Shown: positions 1-5,557 of the stretch, one piece after another | Position numbering within the stretch: position 1 is the stretch's first letter | Layout of the letters: every line of letters begins with the position of its first letter | Assembly (NCBI GenBank): GCA_030612945.1 | Contig: JAUWMY010000169.1 | Coordinates: forward strand, 1 to 6,146 | Length of the DNA: 6,146 nucleotides | Direction of reading: 5' to 3' | From: Desulfobacteraceae bacterium | GTDB taxonomy: Bacteria > Desulfobacterota > DSM-4660 > Desulfatiglandales > Desulfatiglandaceae | Translations under genes and position numbers: made by a program | Notes under the pieces: model-generated | The model's database searches: none | Told to the model about the DNA's origin: nothing | What the model saw: the letters and a program-made list of their open reading frames with translations, nothing else

Positions 1-32
1 TCTCAGTTTGCTTTCCTGAAGATACTAAAAAA

Positions 33-38
33 AGGAGA
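33..38 (+). promoter_or_regulatory. Shine-Dalgarno of the CBS-ACT gene
   Basis: AGGAGA sits 6 nt before the ATG at 45 within an A-rich leader. It fixes the start of the CBS-ACT gene. The remaining 32 bases to the window edge show no clear promoter or terminator. Confidence 0.8.
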
Positions 39-44
39 CAAGAA

Positions 45-707
45 ATGTTAGTCGAAAATTGGATGACCAAAGACGTGATCAGTGTTGATGTAAACGATTC
101 AATGCAAGATGCAGCCAGGCTTATCAGGAAGCACAAAATTAAACGCCTGCCGGTTATGGAAAACGGGAAACTGGTTGGGATTGTCACGGACAGGGATCTG
201 AAAAGGGCCTCAGCCTCAGATGTAACCACATTGGAAATTCATGAGCTTCTATTTTTGATCTCCGAAATCAAAATCAGCGACATCATGACTAAAGATCCGA
301 TTACCATCCCGCTCGATTATACTATTGATGAAGCTGCACAGATTCTCCTGGAACACAAATTATCGGGCGCTCCTGTTGTGGATGATGAGGGACAAGTAGC
401 CGGTGTTATCACGCAGACCGATATATTCCGGGTGCTGGTATTATTCACCGGTGTAAAAAAGGCAGGGATCCAATTTGCTTTTCAATTGGAGGATCGTCCC
501 GGTTCCATCAAGGAGGTTTCCGATATCATGAGGAATTATGGATGCCTCTTAGTAAGTATCCTGAGTGGGCAGGATGTTCAGGCGGGTTATCGGCGTGTTT
601 ATATAAGGGTACGTGATTGTGACCAGGAAAGATTAGAGGAACTGAAGGAAGAGCTTAAGGCAAAGTCCAACGTGCTTTACGTGATAGACCATTCAAAGAG
701 GAACTAG
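45..707 (+). CDS. CBS-pair and ACT domain protein (AcuB-like)
   Basis: A 220-residue soluble protein with two CBS motifs followed by an ACT-like domain. CBS1 spans about residues 1-57 and contains GIVTDRDL (45-52). CBS2 spans about 77-132, starts with DIMTKDPITI and ends with GVITQTDIFR (120-129). The ACT-like part covers about 141-215 and has the signature LEDRPGSIKEVSDIM (148-162). CBS pairs usually bind adenine nucleotides and ACT domains bind amino acids or other small ligands, so a regulatory or sensing role is likely. No catalytic domain, signal peptide or membrane segment is visible. The domain order resembles proteins annotated as AcuB-like, but acetoin metabolism should not be assumed. 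The ATG is preceded by AGGAGA (33-38) at 6-nt spacing, and CBS1 begins at once, so the start is secure. It lies 210 nt upstream of hypF on the same strand; a functional link to hydrogenase maturation is unproven. Confidence 0.9.
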   Translation: MLVENWMTKDVISVDVNDSMQDAARLIRKHKIKRLPVMENGKLVGIVTDRDLKRASASDVTTLEIHELLFLISEIKISDIMTKDPITIPLDYTIDEAAQILLEHKLSGAPVVDDEGQVAGVITQTDIFRVLVLFTGVKKAGIQFAFQLEDRPGSIKEVSDIMRNYGCLLVSILSGQDVQAGYRRVYIRVRDCDQERLEELKEELKAKSNVLYVIDHSKRN

Positions 708-711
708 GAGG
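706..711 (+). promoter_or_regulatory. Perfect SD overlapping the CBS-ACT stop codon
   Basis: AGGAGG overlaps the TAG stop (705-707) of the CBS-ACT gene and lies 10 nt before an ATG at 722. A consensus SD at the end of a gene normally serves a translationally coupled downstream gene. Here the only downstream reading frame it could serve is 17 codons long. It is therefore evidence either for a real short peptide or for a former downstream gene that has since been lost. Confidence 0.5.
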
Positions 712-721
712 CTGTCTGAGA

Positions 722-775
722 ATGAGATATTTTTCCAAGATCAAGGAAGGCGAAAATTATAACCCCCCCGCTTAA
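722..775 (+). CDS. Candidate 17-residue ORF: leader peptide or truncated gene start
   Basis: ATG at 722 opens a 17-codon frame reading MRYFSKIKEGENYNPPA and ending in TAA (773-775). Support is the perfect AGGAGG at 706-711 with 10-nt spacing, placed where a coupled second gene would begin. The last codons run into the left arm of the inverted repeat at 754-765 and into the C-run and hairpin at 763-785, so the original frame could have been cut short by insertion or rearrangement. I do not recognise the peptide. Alternatives are a leader peptide, the 5' stub of a lost gene, or a chance ORF; length alone gives no coding evidence. Confidence 0.25.
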   Translation: MRYFSKIKEGENYNPPA

Positions 776-825
776 ATACAGCGGGACAGGCATCCATACA
801 TTGAGTATTTCGAGGGTTATAATTT
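754..825. repeat. Perfect 12-bp inverted repeat, 48-bp spacer
   Basis: Left arm AAATTATAACCC (754-765) and right arm GGGTTATAATTT (814-825) are exact reverse complements. Chance occurrence in a region this small is unlikely. Each arm holds TATAAT, at 818-823 on the plus strand and at 756-761 on the minus strand. The arms could be ends of a small non-autonomous mobile element, an RNA stem or an operator. No clear target-site duplication flanks them, so mobile origin is inference. Confidence 0.55.
767..785 (+). repeat. GC-rich hairpin inside the inverted repeat
   Basis: CCCGCT (767-772) pairs with AGCGGG (780-785) around a 7-nt loop. No T-run follows, so it does not look like an intrinsic terminator for the CBS-ACT gene. 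The right side, extended to AGCGGGAC (780-787), is also complementary to GTCCCGCT at 867-874, so it can pair with the downstream hairpin instead. Confidence 0.5.
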
Positions 826-849
826 AAGCCTGTCGAAGCGAAGCGTAGA

Positions 850-884
850 TCCCGCTCATCGGGGACGTCCCGCTATTAGCGGGA
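850..884 (+). repeat. Clustered GC-rich palindromes upstream of hypF
   Basis: Three dyads crowd this stretch. CCCG/CGGG at 851-854/860-863 has a 5-nt loop. GGGACGTCCC (862-871) is a 10-bp palindrome. TCCCGCT/AGCGGGA at 868-874/878-884 is a 7-bp stem with an ATT loop. GGAGG follows at 882-886 and then A-rich sequence, not T's, so it is not a standard terminator on the plus strand. The arrangement resembles dispersed REP-like palindromic repeats, or a structured 5' leader of hypF. Which one cannot be decided from a single copy. Confidence 0.5.
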
Positions 885-917
885 GGAAAAATAACAGTTT
901 TCGTTCGGGCACTAATT

Positions 918-3236
918 ATGATTAAGACAACTATGAATCTAGTGCAGGCAAATGGGATGGCAAGAATAAACGTTCGTGGTGTCGTGCAAGGGGTCGGCTT
1001 CAGACCTTTTGTCTACCAGCTTGCTGCCAAGCATGGGCTAAAGGGTTGGGTTTGTAATACCTCGGGAGATGTAACGATTGAGGTAGAAGGTCTGAAGGAA
1101 GCCATTGGTTGTTTTCTGGAACAACTTAAGACACAGGCACCCCCTCGGGCTCAGATCGAAGACATTAACTCCCAGTATTTGGAGCCATTTGGCTATGAAA
1201 CCTTTGAAATAAAGGACAGCCTATCACTGGAAGGGAGATATCAGCTCATTTCACCTGATATTGCCACTTGCCCGCTTTGCCAGAAGGAGCTCTTTAATCC
1301 GAGAGACCGGCGTTGCCATTATCCGTTTATTAATTGCACCAACTGCGGCCCCAGATTCACAATTATTAAAGACATTCCTTACGACCGGCCAAAAACAACA
1401 ATGCGCCATTTTAGGATGTGTCCCGAATGCCGGGCAGAGTATGATGATCCTCTTGACCGGCGCTTTCACGCCCAGCCAAATTGTTGTCCTGAGTGCGGAC
1501 CTAAATTCGAGCTTGCCAACCGATCAGGCAATACCATTGCCTCCCAAGATCCAATTGCCGACACAGCGACTTTGCTCAATAAAGGAAAAATAATCGCTCT
1601 AAAGGGAATTGGCGGGTTTTTGCTTGCCTGTGACGCAACAAACGAAAATGCGGTTCACCTATTAAGACAAAGGAAAAAGAGGCCATCTAAGCCTTTTGCA
1701 CTTATGATGGCAACGTTTGATGAGATCAAGACACACTGTTTTGTCTCAAAAGAAGAGGAAATGGTTCTCACCTCCCCAGAATCGCCCATTGTTTTGTTAA
1801 GACTCATAAATAGAGGCCCTATCTCTTCGGAGGTTTCACCCCATCTCAATTACTTAGGCGTAATGTTGCCCTATACCCCAATCCACCATTTGTTGATGAG
1901 GGAGGTCGGGGTACCGCTTGTGATGACCAGTGGTAATCTGAGCGAGGAACCAATTATTAAAGATAACAATGAAACTTTGCGAAAGCTGGGAAATATCGCT
2001 GACTATTTTCTGTTTCATAATCGAGATATTTATGCCTCCTGTGACGATAGTGTCACCATGATTGAGAATGGTAAGCTCCAGGTCCTCAGGCGAGCCCGCG
2101 GCTATGCTCCACACCCCATCCATTTGCCATTTAAGGCCAGAGAAGTGTTGGCCTGCGGGGCCGACCTCAAAAACACATTCTGTATTACCAAAGATCAATA
2201 TGCCTTTATAAGCCAGCACATAGGTGATATGGACAACCTTGAAACCTTAACTCACTTTGAAAATATGCTCGAGGTATACAAAAAGCTTTTTCGATTGAAT
2301 CCTAAAATTGCGGCTCATGACAAACATCCGGACTATTTTTCCACAAAATATGCCCAGGGACTTAAAGCCAGAGACAATGAGTTCAAATTAGTCCCGGTTC
2401 AGCATCACCATGCCCATATTGTAAGTTGTATGGCGGAAAATGGGGTTAGGGCGCCGGTTTTAGGTGTTGCATTCGATGGCACTGGATATGGGGATGACGG
2501 CGCTATGTGGGGTGGTGAATTTCTTTTAACTGATTACAGCAAAATCACGCGATTAGGACACCTCGAATATGTGCCAATGCCTGGTGGAGATGCAGCAGTT
2601 AAGAGACCATATCGAATGGCCATAAGTTATCTTCTTACACTCATTGGAGAAGAAGCCTTCAATGAAAAACTTGTGTTTCTTGAAGATATAAAAGATTTCG
2701 AAATTGACCTTATAAAAAGCCAGATTAAAAAGCGCATAAATTCGCCAATGACATCGAGTGCAGGACGCCTTTTTGATGCAGTGGCTGCTCTAATAGGTAT
2801 AAGAAATGAGACTGATTATGAAGGTCAAGCCGCCATTGAACTCGAAATGATAGCGAAGGACACAGACAGTCCTTCTAGAATCTATCCTTTTGACATAGTT
2901 GTCAAAAATGGCGAAAAAGTTATTCGCCTCAGGGAACTTTTATCCAATATAATCATTGATCTCAGCCGTGGTATTTCGAGACGTGAGATATCTGCCAAAT
3001 TTCATTCAACCATGGCCTGCATTATTTCCCGCATGTGTAAAATACTGGCCCGGAGCACCGGCATAGACCAAGTGGCCTTAAGCGGCGGTGTCTTCCAGAA
3101 CCGGTTGCTTTTAAGGCTTACTCGCGCATATGTGGAGCAGGAAGGCCTGAAAGTGATTACCCACAGGGAGGTTCCTTGTAATGATGGTGGCGTATCGCTT
3201 GGCCAGGCCGTTATCGCAAATTTTATTACTCAGTAA
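918..3236 (+). CDS. hypF: Carbamoyltransferase HypF, [NiFe]-hydrogenase maturation
   Basis: HypF uses carbamoyl phosphate and ATP to make carbamoyl-adenylate and moves the carbamoyl group to the C-terminal Cys of HypE, the first step of cyanide-ligand synthesis. It is cytoplasmic. All four family domains are present in order. The acylphosphatase domain (about 15-100) has VRGVVQGVGFR with Arg29 and Asn47. Two zinc fingers are C118-X2-C121-X18-C140-X2-C143 and C168-X2-C171-X18-C190-X2-C193. The YrdC-like domain (about 210-395) includes KGIGGFLLACDA and KRPSKPFALM. The Kae1-like domain (about 408-770) has HHHAH (496-500), FDGTGYGDDG (519-528), SGGVFQN (722-728) and NDGG (755-758). At 772 residues it is close to the E. 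coli length of about 750. In-frame ATGs at 918, 933 and 957 are all possible. None has a strong SD; Met14 (957) has a weak AGG 8 nt upstream and fits family N-termini best. hypC follows after 17 nt. Confidence 0.97.
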   Translation: MIKTTMNLVQANGMARINVRGVVQGVGFRPFVYQLAAKHGLKGWVCNTSGDVTIEVEGLKEAIGCFLEQLKTQAPPRAQIEDINSQYLEPFGYETFEIKDSLSLEGRYQLISPDIATCPLCQKELFNPRDRRCHYPFINCTNCGPRFTIIKDIPYDRPKTTMRHFRMCPECRAEYDDPLDRRFHAQPNCCPECGPKFELANRSGNTIASQDPIADTATLLNKGKIIALKGIGGFLLACDATNENAVHLLRQRKKRPSKPFALMMATFDEIKTHCFVSKEEEMVLTSPESPIVLLRLINRGPISSEVSPHLNYLGVMLPYTPIHHLLMREVGVPLVMTSGNLSEEPIIKDNNETLRKLGNIADYFLFHNRDIYASCDDSVTMIENGKLQVLRRARGYAPHPIHLPFKAREVLACGADLKNTFCITKDQYAFISQHIGDMDNLETLTHFENMLEVYKKLFRLNPKIAAHDKHPDYFSTKYAQGLKARDNEFKLVPVQHHHAHIVSCMAENGVRAPVLGVAFDGTGYGDDGAMWGGEFLLTDYSKITRLGHLEYVPMPGGDAAVKRPYRMAISYLLTLIGEEAFNEKLVFLEDIKDFEIDLIKSQIKKRINSPMTSSAGRLFDAVAALIGIRNETDYEGQAAIELEMIAKDTDSPSRIYPFDIVVKNGEKVIRLRELLSNIIIDLSRGISRREISAKFHSTMACIISRMCKILARSTGIDQVALSGGVFQNRLLLRLTRAYVEQEGLKVITHREVPCNDGGVSLGQAVIANFITQ

Positions 3237-3240
3237 ATGT

Positions 3241-3246
3241 GAGGAA
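3241..3246 (+). promoter_or_regulatory. SD that sets the hypC start
   Basis: GAGGAA lies between the hypF stop (TAA, 3234-3236) and the ATG at 3254, with 7 nt from its last base to the ATG. It would lie inside the coding frame if the GTG at 3239 were used, which supports 3254 as the start. Confidence 0.75.
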
Positions 3247-3253
3247 ACCAACC

Positions 3254-3472
3254 ATGTGTCTTGCTGTCCCTTCCTTAATCAAGTCAATCTGTAGTCAAAC
3301 CGCAGAAGTAGAATTAAGCGGTATCACACGTAAGGTGAGCGTTGTACTAACCCCAGAAGTTAAGGTTGGGGATTATGTGCTCGTTCACGCAGGTTATTCC
3401 ATATCAGTCATAGACGAAATCGAAGCTCAAGAAACCATAAAAATGATCGGAGACATGCTAAAAGATGATTAG
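3254..3472 (+). CDS. hypC: Hydrogenase maturation chaperone HypC
   Basis: HypC is a small cytoplasmic chaperone. It forms the HypC-HypD complex on which Fe(CN)2CO is assembled, then carries that unit to the hydrogenase large-subunit precursor. The 72-residue product begins MCLAVP, the HypC/HupF hallmark. Cys2 becomes N-terminal after Met removal and is essential in the family. His45 in GDYVLVHAGY corresponds to the other conserved position. The frame can be extended five codons to a GTG at 3239, but that would bury Cys2, so 3254 is chosen; the SD at 3241-3246 agrees. It is slightly shorter than E. coli HypC (about 90 residues), mainly at the C terminus, which is common. The 3' end overlaps hypD by 8 nt. 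HypC and HybG paralogues cannot be told apart here, but the hyp operon context favours HypC. Confidence 0.96.
   Translation: MCLAVPSLIKSICSQTAEVELSGITRKVSVVLTPEVKVGDYVLVHAGYSISVIDEIEAQETIKMIGDMLKDD
3449..3453 (+). promoter_or_regulatory. SD for hypD inside hypC
   Basis: GGAGA lies 11 nt before the hypD ATG (3465), within the hypC coding sequence. The spacing is a little long. With the 8-nt gene overlap this suggests that hypD translation depends at least partly on ribosomes finishing hypC. Confidence 0.5.
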
Positions 3473-4562
3473 GTTCCTCGACGAATATCGTAATCCTGAA
3501 CTTGCCAGACAACTGGTTGAAAGAATCCGTGACCGGCCCATTGAAGGGTTAAGATTCATGGAATTTTGTGGCGGGCATACAGCAGCAATTATGAAACATG
3601 GCTTGCGGCAGCTTTTGTATCCCAAGGTGGAGTTGCTGTCCGGGCCGGGTTGTCCGGTATGCGTTACTGCAATTTCCGACCTTGATAAGGCTATTGCCCT
3701 GGCAAGAGAGCCAGAAATAATTGTGGCTACCTTCGGCGATATGCTGAAGGTCCCCGGGAGTTATTCTAGCCTTCAGAAAACCAGGGCTGAAGGCGGAGAT
3801 GTCCGCGTTGTTTACTCACCTCTTGATGCCCTGGAAATTGCACAGAGAAATCCCGAAAAATCTGTTGTCTTTATAGGCATTGGTTTTGAGACCACGGCTC
3901 CAGCCATTGCGGCTTCTTTACTGGACGCGAAAAATCAAGGGGTAACAAATTTTTTTTTACTCTCTCTTCATAAACTCTGCCCCCCGGTGATTAAGGTATT
4001 GCTTGATTCGGGAGAGATTAAGATTGACGGCATCATTTGTCCCGGACATGTAAGTGTAATAATCGGCTCTCACCCTTATGAATTTATTCCTCGTGATTAT
4101 GGTATCGCTTGTGTTATTGCTGGTTTCGAACCATTGGATATTCTTCTTGCCATTGACATGCTGGTCGGTCAGAACGAGCGCGCTCAACCAGAGGTAGAAA
4201 TTGCTTATCGCCGGGGAGTCACGTCAGATGGGAATACACAGGCCAAAAGAATTATGGAACAAGTTTTTAAGGTTGATGAGGCTGATTGGAGGGGTATCGG
4301 GATTGTTGCTGAAAGCGGGCTCAGATTAAGAGAGGAATATCAGGCTTTTAATGCTGAATCCACCTTTCCTGTCGAACTTCCCCCTGCCTTAGAACCTAAA
4401 GGTTGTCTTTGTGGAGAGATACTTCGAGGCGTTATGACTCCCCTTGATTGTAAGTTATTTGGAAAATCCTGTACCCCCGAATATCCAGTGGGGCCGTGCA
4501 TGGTCTCTTCCGAGGGCACATGCGCTGCATATTTCCTATACGGTGATAACCATGGAAGATAG
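3465..4562 (+). CDS. hypD: Hydrogenase maturation iron-sulfur protein HypD
   Basis: HypD is the cytoplasmic [4Fe-4S] scaffold that, with HypC, receives cyanide from HypE and holds iron during Fe(CN)2CO assembly. The 365-residue product matches the family (E. coli 373). Conserved segments are FCGGHT with Cys35 and His38, GPGCPVC with Cys63 and Cys66, ATFGDMLKVPG (88-98), GFETTAP (140-146) and CPGHVSVIIG (192-201). The C-terminal part supplies the cluster-type cysteines: CLCGE (Cys314, Cys316), then Cys329, Cys336, Cys345 and Cys353. The ATG at 3465 lies within the end of hypC and gives the usual N-terminus MIRFLDEYRNPELA. The end overlaps hypE by 11 nt. A nine-T run at 3950-3958 encodes part of NFFL without breaking the frame. 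No truncation or missing key residue was seen. Confidence 0.97.
   Translation: MIRFLDEYRNPELARQLVERIRDRPIEGLRFMEFCGGHTAAIMKHGLRQLLYPKVELLSGPGCPVCVTAISDLDKAIALAREPEIIVATFGDMLKVPGSYSSLQKTRAEGGDVRVVYSPLDALEIAQRNPEKSVVFIGIGFETTAPAIAASLLDAKNQGVTNFFLLSLHKLCPPVIKVLLDSGEIKIDGIICPGHVSVIIGSHPYEFIPRDYGIACVIAGFEPLDILLAIDMLVGQNERAQPEVEIAYRRGVTSDGNTQAKRIMEQVFKVDEADWRGIGIVAESGLRLREEYQAFNAESTFPVELPPALEPKGCLCGEILRGVMTPLDCKLFGKSCTPEYPVGPCMVSSEGTCAAYFLYGDNHGR
4542..4546 (+). promoter_or_regulatory. SD that sets the hypE start
   Basis: GGTGA lies 5 nt before the ATG at 4552, inside the last codons of hypD. It matches part of the extended anti-SD complement and supports 4552 over the in-frame ATG at 4444. Confidence 0.55.
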
Positions 4563-5556
4563 AATCCTTCTTGCTCACGGCAGTGGTGGGAAACTGAGCC
4601 ATGATCTGGTGAAAAACTGCTTTGTCAAGATATTGCATAATCCCCTTTTAGATAAAATGGATGACTCGGCTGTCTTTGACCTAAGCGGGCGTATGGCATT
4701 CACAACGGATAGTTATGTGGTAAGCCCCATTTTCTTCCCAGGAGGAGATATAGGTAAATTGGCGATATATGGCACGGTTAATGACCTTTCCATGTCCGGG
4801 GCAGCACCCATGTATTTAAGCCTCTCGCTGATCATAGAGGAAGGTTTTGAATTGAATCACCTTAAGAAAATAATCATCTCGATTCAAGAGGCATCCGAAG
4901 AAGCCGGGGTAAAGGTGATTACAGGTGACACCAAGGTCGTTAATCGAGGGAGCGCGGACAAGCTCTTTATTAACACTGCCGGTGTAGGGCTCGTTCCTGA
5001 AGGGATCGAGATCTCCAGCGCCAATGCCTCAGTCGGAGACAAACTAATACTCAGCGGTCCCATTGGGGATCACGGAATCGCGTTACTCATCCAACGGGAG
5101 GGTCTGAAATTTGAATCCTCTCTTCAGAGCGATTGTGCCCCCCTAAACAAGTTGGTTAAAAAAATGATAGAAGGATCGAAGGAAATTCATTGCCTGCGTG
5201 ACCCCACAAGGGGAGGGCTTGCGAGTACGCTCAATGAAATTGCTGAAAGTTCAAATGTAGGCATAAAGATAGAAGAAAAAAACATACCGATCAATGATAC
5301 TGTTCGAGCGGCCTGTGAACTCTTGGGGTTTGATCCCCTTTATGTTGCCAACGAAGGGAAACTTGTGGCAGTCGTTGCTTCCCAAGCTACAGAGAAGGTC
5401 TTGACCGCTATACGAGAAAATAAATATGGTACCCAGTCAAGGATTATTGGCGAGGTAGTGGCAGATCATCCCGGAAAGGTGGTTATGAAAACCAGATTGG
5501 GAACATCCCGAATTGTAGATATGATCACGGGTGAACTTTTGCCGCGGATATGCTGA
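4552..5556 (+). CDS. hypE: Carbamoyl dehydratase HypE, [NiFe]-hydrogenase maturation
   Basis: HypE accepts a carbamoyl group from HypF on its C-terminal cysteine and, using ATP, dehydrates the thiocarboxamide to a thiocyanate that donates CN to the HypC-HypD iron. The 334-residue protein ends in LPRIC, placing the acceptor Cys334 at the last position as in E. coli HypE (336 residues). It belongs to the PurM/AIRS-like fold. N-terminal signatures are AHGSGGKLSHDLV (8-20), MDDSAVF (36-42), TTDSYVV (51-57), NDLSMSGAAP (77-86) and GDTKVV (125-130). The C-terminal half has LILSGPIGDHG (165-175) and LRDPTRGGLASTLNEIA (215-231). The frame is open back to an ATG at 4444, but those 36 extra residues overlie hypD and have no family match; MEDRILLAHGSGGK is the standard start. 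It is the last gene of the run and converges on the histidine kinase gene. Confidence 0.97.
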   Translation: MEDRILLAHGSGGKLSHDLVKNCFVKILHNPLLDKMDDSAVFDLSGRMAFTTDSYVVSPIFFPGGDIGKLAIYGTVNDLSMSGAAPMYLSLSLIIEEGFELNHLKKIIISIQEASEEAGVKVITGDTKVVNRGSADKLFINTAGVGLVPEGIEISSANASVGDKLILSGPIGDHGIALLIQREGLKFESSLQSDCAPLNKLVKKMIEGSKEIHCLRDPTRGGLASTLNEIAESSNVGIKIEEKNIPINDTVRAACELLGFDPLYVANEGKLVAVVASQATEKVLTAIRENKYGTQSRIIGEVVADHPGKVVMKTRLGTSRIVDMITGELLPRIC

Positions 5557-5557
5557 G

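Noticed and set aside
763..785. Intrinsic terminator for the CBS-ACT gene
   Set aside because: A 6-bp GC-rich stem exists but no T-run follows it, so Rho-independent termination is not supported.
708..917. CRISPR array or tRNA in the intergenic region
   Set aside because: There are no regularly spaced direct repeats and no cloverleaf with T-loop consensus; the repeats are inverted and irregular.
898..920. Sigma-54 promoter near GGGCAC before hypF
   Set aside because: The -24-like GGCAC lacks a matching -12 GC element at the right distance and sits on top of the hypF start.
1251..2219. Minus-strand and alternate-frame ORFs inside hypF (1251-1469, 1261-1593, 1655-1849, 1854-2219)
   Set aside because: They overlap a frame with strong domain evidence, show no recognisable motifs, and read as low-complexity shadows of hypF.
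3239..3253. GTG at 3239 as the hypC start, adding five residues
   Set aside because: It would bury the essential Cys2 of the MC N-terminus and place the SD inside the coding frame; ATG 3254 fits the family.
4444..4551. In-frame ATG at 4444 as the hypE start, adding 36 residues
   Set aside because: The extension lies entirely over hypD, resembles no HypE N-terminus, and ATG 4552 has an SD and the standard HypE beginning.
3957..4638. Minus-strand ORFs within hypD and hypE (3957-4187, 4432-4638)
   Set aside because: Shadows of conserved genes; no domain signal and no plausible SD context.
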